Source of the DNA: Peribacillus alkalitolerans
GTDB lineage: Bacteria > Bacillota > Bacilli > Bacillales > DSM-1321
Reading direction: 5' to 3'
Length of the DNA: 64,000 bases
NCBI RefSeq assembly: GCF_010882125.1
Contig: NZ_JAAGVZ010000002.1
Coordinates: forward strand, 1 to 64,000
The notes beneath the pieces are model-generated. The model saw only the letters and a program-made list of their open reading frames with translations, ran no database searches and was not told the origin of the DNA. Positions within the stretch are counted from its first letter, which is position 1, and the number at the start of each line of letters is the position of its first letter. Made by a program: the position numbers and the translations under genes. Shown here piece after piece: positions 54,700-63,266 of the stretch.

Positions 54700-55764
54700 T
54701 TAAATACCAGAACCCTCTTCATGAATAGAGCGCTTTTCCTCTTTTATTGCTTTCATAAGGCTTATTGTCCCTAGAGTAGCTAGGATTACACTTAACAATA
54801 CGGTTACAGAATACGCATCGCTTGCCAAAAATACTTTCACTAACAAATAAGAGATTGACAGTGAAAATAATGGGGAAACAAACCAGATACGTAATATTTT
54901 TTTTACTATATGCTTTTGTAGAACCCCTCTTCCATCCTTAGCCATACCAATCCCAATGATTGCTGATGAAGTCACTTGGGTAAGGGGGACAGGTAATCCA
55001 AAGATAGAGCTAATTATGACTAACGTGGCACCTGTAGTTGAAATAATGATTCCTTCCCATTTTGTGTAGATGGTAATTTTCTTCCCATTTGTTTCTAATA
55101 CTTTTTTTCCAAGCAACAGTGCTCCGAGGGCTACGAATATCCCACCTAACCATATTCCATTTGTAACAGACATTATATTTGCACCAACTAGAGGACCAAC
55201 AGCATTTGCAACATTGTTCATCCCCGCGGAAAATGCTTCAAAAAAACCGGCCAGAATTAGGAGGTAAGAAAGCCACCTGAATTCTTTAAGGATGCCTTTA
55301 TTTTGTAAATGGTATAGGCCTTTAGCAATTGGGAAAACAATTAAAAATGCAGTTAATGGGACAATTAACCAAAACATCATAATAACAAGCAAAGATTTAA
55401 CAAAAAGTAATTTATAAGCCACACCTACACCCACAACGGCTCCAACCGTTACCTCGCTTGTTGAAAGAGGAATTCCCATAAGGTTAGCTACAAATAGTGA
55501 ACTAGTCGCTGAAAAAATGATGATTAGAACAATGTGTATATTGATAAGCTTTTGTGGTATAATTCCTGAACTAATCGTTTTAACTACTTCACCTCCACCT
55601 AAAACAGCACCCAGTACAATTCCAATCGCACAAAAAATAAGAGCGAAATGGGCTTTCCTGATAGCCCCAGACCCATATGCGACCCCAAATGAGGCTGCTG
55701 CACCACTCGCACCAATATTCATTGCAAAGAAAAGACTAATTATTATTGCAAACCATTCAATCAT
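54700..55764 (-). CDS. cysP: Sulfate permease of the PiT family
   Basis: A 354-residue transporter with about ten membrane segments in two inverted halves, the fold of phosphate transporters of the PiT family. The repeated signature appears as [14 protein letters not shown] near the start and [15 protein letters not shown] near residue 183. In B. subtilis the CysP protein of the cysH operon imports sulfate, and this gene has the same position. Sulfate is therefore preferred to phosphate as the substrate. Confidence 0.93.
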   Translation of the reverse strand: MIEWFAIIISLFFAMNIGASGAAASFGVAYGSGAIRKAHFALIFCAIGIVLGAVLGGGEVVKTISSGIIPQKLINIHIVLIIIFSATSSLFVANLMGIPLSTSEVTVGAVVGVGVAYKLLFVKSLLVIMMFWLIVPLTAFLIVFPIAKGLYHLQNKGILKEFRWLSYLLILAGFFEAFSAGMNNVANAVGPLVGANIMSVTNGIWLGGIFVALGALLLGKKVLETNGKKITIYTKWEGIIISTTGATLVIISSIFGLPVPLTQVTSSAIIGIGMAKDGRGVLQKHIVKKILRIWFVSPLFSLSISYLLVKVFLASDAYSVTVLLSVILATLGTISLMKAIKEEKRSIHEEGSGI

Positions 55765-55776
55765 CTTCTGTCACCT

Positions 55777-56478
55777 TTAACCATGAAGTCCACATTCAGT
55801 TTTTCCCTGGCCCTTCCATCTACCTGATCGTAAATCATTCATATCAAAGGCTGGATTTGTGCAATGGGAGCATCCGATACTGGGGTATCCTCTATCATGC
55901 AAAGGATTATAGGATAAATTAAGTTTTGTTACATATCTCCAAACATCCTTCCATGTCCAGTAAATGAGAGGACATATTTTAATGGATTGAAACCTATCGT
56001 CTTTGTTAATGAATTGTACGTGTTTTCTAACATCAGATTGTTCATGACGTAGACCCGAAATCCAAGCGGTCGCCCCTTCAAGTTCCTCCTGTAGCGGCTT
56101 TAGCTTTCGAATTTGACAGCACAAGTTAGGATTGGACTTCCACAATTCGTCTCCATGCTCTATAGACTGCCTTTCTAATGAAAGTTTAGGTTTTTTCATG
56201 ACAATGTTTAATTCAGGATACTTTTCCTTCACTCGTTGAATCGTTTCATAGGTTTCCTTAAAATGGACCTCTGTATCTAGAAAAACTATGGTTGCATTAG
56301 GCTTAACTTTTGTAATAAGATCTACCAACACAATCCCTTCAATCCCGAAGCTACAGGCATAAATGATCTGTTCCTTGTACATTTGGTATGACCAATCTAA
56401 TACATTGAGAGCTCCTTTATACGTATCATCCACTTCAAATTCATACTTTTGTTCAACCCATGTTTCGTAAGTTATCAT
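55777..56478 (-). CDS. cysH: Phosphoadenylyl-/adenylyl-sulfate reductase
   Basis: A 233-residue reductase that turns APS or PAPS into sulfite using thioredoxin. Motifs are YACSFGIEG (PP-loop), [10 protein letters not shown] and the catalytic ECGLHG at the C-terminus. It also has CCQIRKLKP and [10 protein letters not shown], the Cys-Cys and CxxC pairs that hold a 4Fe-4S cluster in APS reductases, so APS is a likely substrate. It is the first large gene of the operon, and the yezD small gene lies between it and the SAM riboswitch. Confidence 0.94.
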   Translation of the reverse strand: MITYETWVEQKYEFEVDDTYKGALNVLDWSYQMYKEQIIYACSFGIEGIVLVDLITKVKPNATIVFLDTEVHFKETYETIQRVKEKYPELNIVMKKPKLSLERQSIEHGDELWKSNPNLCCQIRKLKPLQEELEGATAWISGLRHEQSDVRKHVQFINKDDRFQSIKICPLIYWTWKDVWRYVTKLNLSYNPLHDRGYPSIGCSHCTNPAFDMNDLRSGRWKGQGKTECGLHG

Positions 56479-56590
56479 TTGACCACCCTCTTAGTACTGT
56501 CTCTACAAAAAAGAGACGTTTTAACAAAGGGAACATAATAATTCCCAATTGCTAAAACGCCTCTAGTTTGTCTAGTCAGCATTTTCAAAT

Positions 56591-56734
56591 TTACTTAAAA
56601 CGCATTTTTTCATTTTTTTCTAACTGTATTATTTTTCCATCCTGCACAATAAGAGTGACAGAACCAAAGGACATCGTACTTAACATTTCTTTCAATTTTT
56701 CAAACACTTCTTCTAGTTGAATATCCTTTTTCAC
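56591..56734 (-). CDS. yezD: YezD-family small protein (DUF2292)
   Basis: A 47-residue protein that begins MKKDIQLEEVFEKLKEMLST at a GTG with GGGGG 6 nt upstream. The C-terminal part has FGSVTLIVQDGKIIQLEKNE, the core of the YezD/DUF2292 family, which in Bacillus is linked to sulfur metabolism genes. Its position, first in the operon just after the SAM riboswitch and before cysH, supports the assignment. Its role is not established. It is too short and GTG-started to be found by simple frame-length rules. Confidence 0.85.
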   Translation of the reverse strand: MKKDIQLEEVFEKLKEMLSTMSFGSVTLIVQDGKIIQLEKNEKMRFK

Positions 56735-56774
56735 GGTCGTCCCCCTTAACTACTATTTCATGTTTCTTCTCCAT

Positions 56775-56803
56775 GAAAAAAATCCTTCCATTTCGGAAAG
56801 ATT
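56775..56803 (-). terminator. Riboswitch expression-platform terminator
   Basis: AATCTTTCC pairs with GGAAGGATT across a 5-nt loop on the minus strand, followed by seven T residues. It lies 14 nt past the aptamer and before the yezD start, so transcription would stop when SAM is bound. The TAAGGTACATACCTTA stretch before it could join in the alternate fold. Confidence 0.88.
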
Positions 56804-56817
56804 GTTAAGGTATGTAC

Positions 56818-56917
56818 CTTATCTTCCAAAATGGGTTTCATTTTGCTGGAGTTAGCACCTTGCATAATGCAGGTTGCTGGGCTTCATCGGGCCAGTCCCT
56901 TCGCCTCTCTTGATAAG
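56818..56917 (-). promoter_or_regulatory. SAM-I riboswitch (S box)
   Basis: Read on the minus strand, P1 is CTTATC at the start and GATAAG at the end. In between are the invariant blocks AGAGAGGCGAAGGGACTGGC, then CCGATGAAGCCCAGCAACC and AAGGTGCTAACTCCAG, which match the S-box consensus. With the terminator just downstream it forms an OFF switch: high SAM would stop transcription of yezD, cysH and the rest of the sulfate assimilation operon. Confidence 0.97.
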
Positions 56918-57142
56918 TTTTACTATTCAATTTATTTTATTATTTTAAATAATATCACATTTTTATTGTATGTCAACCCGAGTTTTTCGATAGGAATTAT
57001 TTTTTTTAGAAAGGCTTAATCTTTTTGCGAACTATAGATTTTCATAGTTGAAATCAGTTTTATATTTTGAACCTGGAATAGGTATTGTATTAAATGTCAC
57101 TTTTTGAAAGAATGAATTTATTGGAATGAAAGGTGGTTAAAC

Positions 57143-58213
57143 ATGTTAGATCAAAAAAGAATAAGGGATTTCGGTGTAAACATAGGGTGTTTAGAAACTG
57201 GAAGATTCAATTCCATTACTGATATTGAAGGAGTGACTGTAGGGCATGTAACCCTTAGCGATAAGGAGATGCAAACAGGTGTAACCGCTATCCTGCCTCA
57301 CCAAGGCAATATCTTTAGAGAAAAATTAATCGCATCAAGTCACGTTATTAATGGTTTTGGTAAAACAATGGGGACCATACAATTGAATGAGTTAGGTACA
57401 ATAGAAACTCCAATAATTTTAACTAATACGTTAAGTATTGGCACAGCAGCTGATGCATTAATTGAATATATGTTAGATCATAATCCAGAAATTGGACGTA
57501 CGACAGGAACTGTAAATCCAATTATTTGCGAATGTAACGATATGCTCCTAAATGATGTTCGAGCAAGATTTATTACTAAAGAGCATATTTTCCAAGCATT
57601 ATCCAATGCAACTTCTGAATTTAGTGAAGGTACAGTTGGAGCAGGTACTGGAATGGTATGTTATTCATTAAAAGGTGGTATTGGGTCTTCCTCGAGAATT
57701 ATGAAGCTACAACTTGGAGTTTATACAATGGGGGTACTGGTGTTATCAAACTTTGGAATATTAAGTGATTTGAGGGTCAATGGGAAAGCTGTTGGTGAAA
57801 AACTGAAAAACTCACTAATCAAGCCTTATGAGGAAAAAGATAAAGGATCGATAATAATCATTGTTGCAACAGATCTCCCTGTTTCTGAAAGGCAGCTAAA
57901 TCGAATTATTAAACGTTCCGTAACAGGCTTATCACGTACTGGTTCTATTATTTCACATGGAAGTGGCGATGTAGTAATTGGTTTTTCGACAGCAACAAAG
58001 ATACCTCATACGAACACATCCAATTGTCATTTAGTGTCAATGATCCATGAAGAAGATATGGACTTGGCATTTAGAGCAATTGGAGAGGCTACCGAAGAGG
58101 CGGTTCTAAACTCATTAGTCACTGCGACTCATGTTGTCGGAAGAGATGGAAATGAAAGACCTGCTTTTATAGATTTAATAGAAGCATATAATATTGATTT
58201 AACTAATATTTGA
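57143..58213 (+). CDS. P1-family aminopeptidase (DmpA/BapA-like)
   Basis: A 356-residue N-terminal-nucleophile hydrolase of peptidase family S58, whose members mature by self-cleavage and act as D- or beta-aminopeptidases. Family motifs are TDIEGVTVGHVTL near residue 28, GFGKTMGTIQLNELG near residue 72, TVGAGTGMVCYSLKGGIGSSSR with the Gly-Ser cleavage site expected near the end of that block, and GSIIIIVATDLPVSERQLNR. GGTGG precedes the ATG. The physiological substrate is unknown. It stands alone, divergent from the sulfate operon. Confidence 0.9.
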   Translation: MLDQKRIRDFGVNIGCLETGRFNSITDIEGVTVGHVTLSDKEMQTGVTAILPHQGNIFREKLIASSHVINGFGKTMGTIQLNELGTIETPIILTNTLSIGTAADALIEYMLDHNPEIGRTTGTVNPIICECNDMLLNDVRARFITKEHIFQALSNATSEFSEGTVGAGTGMVCYSLKGGIGSSSRIMKLQLGVYTMGVLVLSNFGILSDLRVNGKAVGEKLKNSLIKPYEEKDKGSIIIIVATDLPVSERQLNRIIKRSVTGLSRTGSIISHGSGDVVIGFSTATKIPHTNTSNCHLVSMIHEEDMDLAFRAIGEATEEAVLNSLVTATHVVGRDGNERPAFIDLIEAYNIDLTNI

Positions 58214-58275
58214 AAGATTTAATATCTCCTTACTATATTTTTGCTTATAATGTTTGTAACTTTAACATAAAATTT

Positions 58276-58998
58276 CTATTCATCGACATTATTCTTTATA
58301 AAGTAAAACGGAACGTATAATACCAGGAACGTTAAAAATGCAATGATTTCTAAAGGGATAATATAAAAAGGCCAGGGACCTAAATAGTCAAGTACTGAGG
58401 GATTTATAGGTTTCCTCATGATATACATATAGTTCCCTTCTATTAGGTAATTAAGAAGAAATATGAGTAAAGCATAGCCATTTAAATAAATAAGAGCTTT
58501 AAAGATGGACTTAAATGTTGGCCTAAATCCTTCAATAACTACCATGTATATATTTGCGATCACAATTCCCCCATGAGAAATAAAGAAATGAACATACCTG
58601 AAATGTGGAAAGGTATATTCTTGGAGATCTGGTGTTATCATTGCTTGAATGGCACTTCCTAGTCCCACAAAGTAAGTGAATTCAAATAATTTTTTACTTC
58701 TAACTATTAATAATAAACTAGATAACAGTAATGAAAGGCTGCTTAAGTGTAGAGGTAGTGAATATTGGATGGACCAGTCGTCTATCCTTATTAACCACCA
58801 GTTCAAGCTGATTTCTGAAAAAAGTAAAATGGTTGCTAATGAGTATCTGACAATTTTATTTGTGCTTTCCCTTTTTAACTGTCTTCTAAATATGTACATA
58901 CCTATACATACAGCAAAGATTATTGTCAAAGTTAGTAAGTGTGTAAGGGAAAAAAGGATGAAAGGCTTGTTTCCATCCTCGATGAATAAATCTCTCAT
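58276..58998 (-). CDS. YwaF-like integral membrane protein (TIGR02206 type)
   Basis: A 240-residue protein with seven or so membrane segments. I start it at the ATG at 58998 (MRDLFIED) with GGAGAG upstream. The pattern matches the YwaF family: HLLTLTIIF near the start, SLPLHLSSLSLLLSS after the second helix, HFRYVHFFISHGGIVIANI in the middle, and YMYIMRKPINPSVLDYLGPWPFYI near the end. The family's role is unknown. It stands alone. Confidence 0.88.
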   Translation of the reverse strand: MRDLFIEDGNKPFILFSLTHLLTLTIIFAVCIGMYIFRRQLKRESTNKIVRYSLATILLFSEISLNWWLIRIDDWSIQYSLPLHLSSLSLLLSSLLLIVRSKKLFEFTYFVGLGSAIQAMITPDLQEYTFPHFRYVHFFISHGGIVIANIYMVVIEGFRPTFKSIFKALIYLNGYALLIFLLNYLIEGNYMYIMRKPINPSVLDYLGPWPFYIIPLEIIAFLTFLVLYVPFYFIKNNVDE

Positions 58999-59100
58999 GG
59001 TTCTCTCCATATTGGACCAATTATTCTACTTGATTCTTATATTTTATTATGGTGTTTTTTTCTTTAATCTATGTTGAGGTATTCATTACTAAAGACAATA

Positions 59101-59138
59101 AAAAAGCCTATCATGCTATTTCTGCAAGTTAGGCTTTT
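59101..59138. terminator. Bidirectional terminator
   Basis: AAAAAGCCTA pairs with TAGGCTTTT across a 19-nt loop, with T runs on both strands. It lies right after the TPR gene stop. Confidence 0.75.
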
Positions 59139-59147
59139 GGATCGTTG

Positions 59148-60689
59148 TTATTCTTTTATTAGGCTATCATCTGAGTTGAATATATGGGGATCCAACTCCT
59201 TTGCTTTGTTATAGTCTTTTGACGCCAATTCTTGCAACCCTTTTTGTTGATATGCGAAAGATCGTTCTTTATATGCAATGGCGTAATTCTTGTCAAGATT
59301 AATGGCGTTGGTGAAATCGGCAATGGCGTAATCCATTTCCCCTTTTTTTACATAGGTTAGCCCTCTATTGTAATATATAGAGGCATCACTCCCTAGTTCA
59401 ATTGCTCTACTATAATCCGATAAGGACTTTTCGTATTCACCTAAATCTCGATAAGCATCTCCTCTATTTGAAAAGGCTAATTTATTATTTTCATCCAATT
59501 CTAACGATTTAGAATAATCTGTTATAGCTTTTTTATACTTCTTTTTCAAATGGTGTGATACCCCTCGATTAATATATGCTTCCACATGATGATCATCCAG
59601 TTCAATCGCTTTAGTGTAATCAGAGATTGACTTTTCATATTTCCCAGAGTCTTGATAGATATTGCCTCTAATGATATATGCATCTATATATTTTTTATCG
59701 AGTTTTATTACCCTTGTAAAATCCTCAATCGCCTTGTCATAATCTCCTTTGGTATGATAGATTATTCCTCGATTGTAAATATATCCTAATTGATGGCTGG
59801 GATTTAATTCAATGGCTATATTATAGTCTTCAATTGCCTTATCAAATTCCTTTATTACACTATATACATTTGCTCTATTGTTATACGCATCTCCATAATC
59901 CTTGTCTAGTTCAATTGCTTTCGTAAAATCATCAATTGCATTGTCATAACCACCATTATCATGATATACAAGCCCTCTATTATTATAAGCATCTACATAA
60001 CCGTCATCGAGTTCAATCGCTTTGGAGTAATCTTCAATTGCATTGAGAAATTCACCTTTGCTTCTATATGCATTTCCTCTATTATTATAGGCACCAACAA
60101 GAGAATCATCAGCTTCAATTGCATCAGTATAGTCTTCAATCGCTTTATCATATTCGGAATTGAAATAATGGGTATTTCCTCTTTCGATATATGTGTTGGT
60201 AAACTTTTGGTAGGCATCTGCTGCTTCGTTTGTATAGAGCAATTTTTCTTCTTCTGAGAATTGGTTTATCTTTTGGGAGAGGGCATCACGTAGATAGAAA
60301 TGGAAGGTTAGTATTCGTGTCAATTCATCATTTATGTAGAAATATTGGAATGCTTGAAATATTTCTTTGTCTGTCATCTTATGCATTAATAATAATAAAA
60401 AGGTAGGGAAAAATCCTATTTCGGCAGGGTTATTAGGCATTGTTTTTTTCAAGTCTTCTGCTGCCTCAATATATGAATTTAATGAATTCTCCATATCAGT
60501 GTATGGCAAATTTTCCATGATCAGTCCTGACAGGAGTGATTCTAATTGTAATGTTTTGCTTCTGCTTTTTTCGATGGCAATGCGTAATTTTTCTTCTTCT
60601 AGATACTGTTTAGAGAGCTCTTTGGATAATTCGGAGATCAATATATGATTTTCAATCAACTTTCTACCTTGCTCGATTTTTTGTTTCAT
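59148..60689 (-). CDS. TPR-repeat protein with ten or so tandem repeats
   Basis: A 513-residue protein. I start it at the ATG at 60689 (MKQKIEQG) with AGAGG upstream. The first 150 residues are helical, of no known family. From about residue 165 to 500 run about ten 34-residue tetratricopeptide repeats, each with a pattern such as AYNNRGNAYRSKGEFLNAIEDYSKAIELD (given in part). They are unusually regular and begin with YNNRG or similar. TPR arrays bind other proteins, and no partner is encoded nearby. No signal peptide is seen, so it is probably cytoplasmic. Confidence 0.9.
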   Translation of the reverse strand: MKQKIEQGRKLIENHILISELSKELSKQYLEEEKLRIAIEKSRSKTLQLESLLSGLIMENLPYTDMENSLNSYIEAAEDLKKTMPNNPAEIGFFPTFLLLLMHKMTDKEIFQAFQYFYINDELTRILTFHFYLRDALSQKINQFSEEEKLLYTNEAADAYQKFTNTYIERGNTHYFNSEYDKAIEDYTDAIEADDSLVGAYNNRGNAYRSKGEFLNAIEDYSKAIELDDGYVDAYNNRGLVYHDNGGYDNAIDDFTKAIELDKDYGDAYNNRANVYSVIKEFDKAIEDYNIAIELNPSHQLGYIYNRGIIYHTKGDYDKAIEDFTRVIKLDKKYIDAYIIRGNIYQDSGKYEKSISDYTKAIELDDHHVEAYINRGVSHHLKKKYKKAITDYSKSLELDENNKLAFSNRGDAYRDLGEYEKSLSDYSRAIELGSDASIYYNRGLTYVKKGEMDYAIADFTNAINLDKNYAIAYKERSFAYQQKGLQELASKDYNKAKELDPHIFNSDDSLIKE

Positions 60690-60828
60690 GTTTTCACATC
60701 CTCTCATTGATTCATTGATATTCAGCCATTTACTAAATATTCAAGCTGATAAAGGTTTAATTTTAAAGGGAAATAAATAGGTAATTTTATGGAAATTACA
60801 AATTGCATTTTGATCGATGTTTACGATA

Positions 60829-60863
60829 AATAATAAAAGTCAACCTGTTATAGGTCGACCTTT
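60829..60863 (-). terminator. Terminator of the biotin operon
   Basis: AAGGTCGACCT pairs with AGGTTGACTTTT (with one G-T pair) across a short loop on the minus strand, followed by TATTATTTAT. It lies just past the bioB stop. Confidence 0.75.
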
Positions 60864-60879
60864 ATCATAAAATATTTTA

Positions 60880-61875
60880 TTAAGAAAATATCTCCTCTTG
60901 TTTCTGCACCAATTCAATTTCAAAGCCTAAATCCTCTAACATTGCGTGATCTGTATTTGTTTCCTGACCCTCTGTAGTTAAATAATCTCCAATGAATATA
61001 CTATTTGCAGCATACAGACCTAGGGGCTGTAAACTACGAAGATTTACTTCACGTCCCCCAGAAATCCGAATTTCCTTTGTAGGATTGATAAATCGGAATA
61101 AGGCTAATACCTTTAAGCAATACCGAGGATTCAATTCGTTTACCCCTTCCAATTTAGTCCCTTTGATGGCGTGAAGGAAGTTTACAGGGATAGAATCTGC
61201 ATCTAATTCACGTAAGGAACGGGCTAAAGAAATTACATCATGTAAGGTTTCCTTCATGCCGATGATAGCACCAGAACATGGAGATATTCCTGCTTGTTTA
61301 ATTTTTTCAACTGTATCTACACGATCTTGGTACGTATGCGTTGTAGTTATGTAATCATGATGTTCCTGGGAAGTATTTAAGTTATGATTGTAACGGTCAA
61401 CACCAGCTTCTTGTAGTTGATTTGCCTGGTTATCCTTTATTAGACCTAAGCAAGCGCACACCTTTAATCCGTATTGTTCCTTAATTTCTTTAACTGCTTC
61501 ACTGACCGTATTGACATCACGATTGGTTGGTCCACGACCACTTGCAACGATACAGTAAGTCCCGGCTTTTAAATCAAAAGCACGTTTGGCTCCTTCTAGA
61601 ATCTCTTCTTTTGATAAAAAAGGATATTTTTCAATCGGTGCGCTAGAAATAGACGATTGAGAACAATATCCACAATCCTCGGGACAATAGCCACTTTTTG
61701 CATTTATGATCATATTGAGTTTTACTTTTTTCCCATAATAGTGTTTTCGAATGATGAAAGCACCTTGTAAAAGTAAGAGTAAGTCATCATCGTGACAGGT
61801 TAATATATTCATAGCCTCTTCGTCTGTTATTTCTTTACCTTCAATTACTTCATACGCTAGTTCTGACCAGTTCAT
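60880..61875 (-). CDS. bioB: Biotin synthase
   Basis: A 331-residue radical-SAM enzyme that inserts sulfur into dethiobiotin. The radical cluster motif is visible as CPEDCGYCSQ, and the auxiliary cluster ligands appear as ASGRGPTNRD, CACLGLIKDNQA, YNHNLNTS and RISGGREVNLR. The third gene of the bioY-bioD-bioB operon, it starts 58 nt after bioD. All catalytic motifs are present. Confidence 0.95.
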   Translation of the reverse strand: MNWSELAYEVIEGKEITDEEAMNILTCHDDDLLLLLQGAFIIRKHYYGKKVKLNMIINAKSGYCPEDCGYCSQSSISSAPIEKYPFLSKEEILEGAKRAFDLKAGTYCIVASGRGPTNRDVNTVSEAVKEIKEQYGLKVCACLGLIKDNQANQLQEAGVDRYNHNLNTSQEHHDYITTTHTYQDRVDTVEKIKQAGISPCSGAIIGMKETLHDVISLARSLRELDADSIPVNFLHAIKGTKLEGVNELNPRYCLKVLALFRFINPTKEIRISGGREVNLRSLQPLGLYAANSIFIGDYLTTEGQETNTDHAMLEDLGFEIELVQKQEEIFS

Positions 61876-61933
61876 AGTTTAACCACCTTTTAACCTGTTT
61901 TTTAATCATAGAATTTTTCATGAACCAAAAGGA

Positions 61934-62575
61934 TTATGGTTTAATTTCACCCATATCAGGGATCCAACCGATTACATCAAGACCTGTTAGTTTTTTTATC
62001 ATAAACAAATTATCCTCTTCCATTTCATTCAAGGTTAATGGAACTCTATTTATGATAAATCCTTTAATGTTGATATTATGGCTTTTTAAATACTCGGTAG
62101 TTAGCAAAGTATGATTGATAGTCCCGAGTCTTAAAGTAGTGACAATAATAACGGATATATTCAATAATTTGATTAAGTTAATAGTATTAAAATCATCCTT
62201 CAAGGGGACAGCTACTCCCCCTGCCCCCTCAACGATAACTACATCATGTTTCTTTTCTAAGTTTTTATAAGTTCTTAGTATCAACTCTTCATCCATATTT
62301 TGATTTTCTAGCTTACAAGCCAAATGTGGCGAGACGGGCGTGTGAAGGGTATATGTATTGTAATAAGAAGGTTCTTCTGTAAGATGTAGATTTTCTTTAT
62401 AAAATGCTACATCTTCCCCTATATTTCTATTATTTTTCCAAACTGTCCCACTTTGGATTGGCTTGTATGGAATGGCATCAAAACCTTGTTGCTGTAAAAA
62501 CTCTACTAAAAGTGTTGTAGCAATTGTTTTACCGATATTAGTATCAGTACCTGTAATAAAATATCCGATTCCCAT
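61934..62575 (-). CDS. bioD: Dethiobiotin synthetase
   Basis: A 213-residue ATP-dependent carboxylase that closes the ureido ring to form dethiobiotin. The P-loop is TGTDTNIGKT near the start, and VEGAGGVAVPL is the second family motif. I start it at the ATG at 62575, one base after the bioY stop, where the family normally begins (MGIGYFITG). A longer frame from 62596 would overlap bioY by 20 nt and has no good ribosome binding site. It is translated with bioY by coupling. Confidence 0.92.
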   Translation of the reverse strand: MGIGYFITGTDTNIGKTIATTLLVEFLQQQGFDAIPYKPIQSGTVWKNNRNIGEDVAFYKENLHLTEEPSYYNTYTLHTPVSPHLACKLENQNMDEELILRTYKNLEKKHDVVIVEGAGGVAVPLKDDFNTINLIKLLNISVIIVTTLRLGTINHTLLTTEYLKSHNINIKGFIINRVPLTLNEMEEDNLFMIKKLTGLDVIGWIPDMGEIKP

Positions 62576-62576
62576 A

Positions 62577-63149
62577 TTAGGCTGCCAATCTTCCATTGTT
62601 GATTCTAACTTTGGAAAATAAAGTGTATAACCGTTTCGCTAAAACACTTGCGAAAAACACTAGGAATAAATCCTGTACGATGCTATAAGCAAATCCCATC
62701 ATCATCACTGCTTGAAATGAAGTAGGAGTTCCAACCCAAGTATTTAAAGCTATGTAAAGATATAGGATTCCGAACACGTACACAACGATTAAACCAATAA
62801 AATTGGCAAGAAGTAATTTCTTGAAAATAGCTCCTTTTGCCTTTTCCATGACTAATCCAATTACATAAGCAGCTACGATAAACCCTATTAAGTAACCAAA
62901 TGTAGGTCTGAAAATATATTCTGGGCCCCCACCGGAAGCAAATACCGGTATTCCAATCAATCCAATTCCTACGTATAGAAGCTGACTCAGCATCCCTTTC
63001 TTGCTACCTAAAAGACTTCCTGCTAAAAAAACAAACAAAATTTGCAGTGTGAAGGGTACTACTGGTAAAGGGATCTTAATAAAAGCTCCAATTGATGTAA
63101 GTGATGCAAATAATGACACGATGGTTAATGAAAAAGTTTTGTTCTCCAT
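62577..63149 (-). CDS. bioY: Biotin transporter BioY
   Basis: A 190-residue S component of the ECF-type biotin transporter, with six membrane segments. The family motif is PLPVVPFTLQILFVFLAGSLLG near the start, then GIPVFASGGGPEYIFRPTFGYLIGF, all typical of BioY. It could act alone or with ECF ATPases encoded elsewhere. A GGGGGA site precedes the ATG, and the BirA-type operator lies 66 nt upstream, shared with the divergent bioA gene. Confidence 0.94.
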   Translation of the reverse strand: MENKTFSLTIVSLFASLTSIGAFIKIPLPVVPFTLQILFVFLAGSLLGSKKGMLSQLLYVGIGLIGIPVFASGGGPEYIFRPTFGYLIGFIVAAYVIGLVMEKAKGAIFKKLLLANFIGLIVVYVFGILYLYIALNTWVGTPTSFQAVMMMGFAYSIVQDLFLVFFASVLAKRLYTLFSKVRINNGRLAA

Positions 63150-63214
63150 AAAATCCCCCTATTAATCTTGAAATTGACAAACTACTAAAAATAAATTACC
63201 ATGCAAATAAAAAA

Positions 63215-63247
63215 TATGTCAACCAATATTGAATTTTGGTTAACATA
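63215..63247. promoter_or_regulatory. BirA-type operator between bioY and bioA
   Basis: TATGTCAACC and GGTTAACATA form an inverted repeat with a 13-bp spacer. This fits the BirA operator pattern (GTTAACC and GGTTAAC arms), with one mismatch in the left arm. On the minus strand the operator overlaps TTGACA, which with a TAATTT 18 nt on gives a bioY promoter. So biotin-bound BirA would block both directions. Confidence 0.8.
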
Positions 63248-63266
63248 TAATTAAGGAGATAGGGTT

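Noticed and set aside
59148-60150. A 102-nt periodic repeat that could look like a CRISPR or minisatellite
   Set aside because: The repeats are in frame within a TPR protein and encode the TPR consensus; there are no conserved direct repeats with unique spacers and no cas genes.
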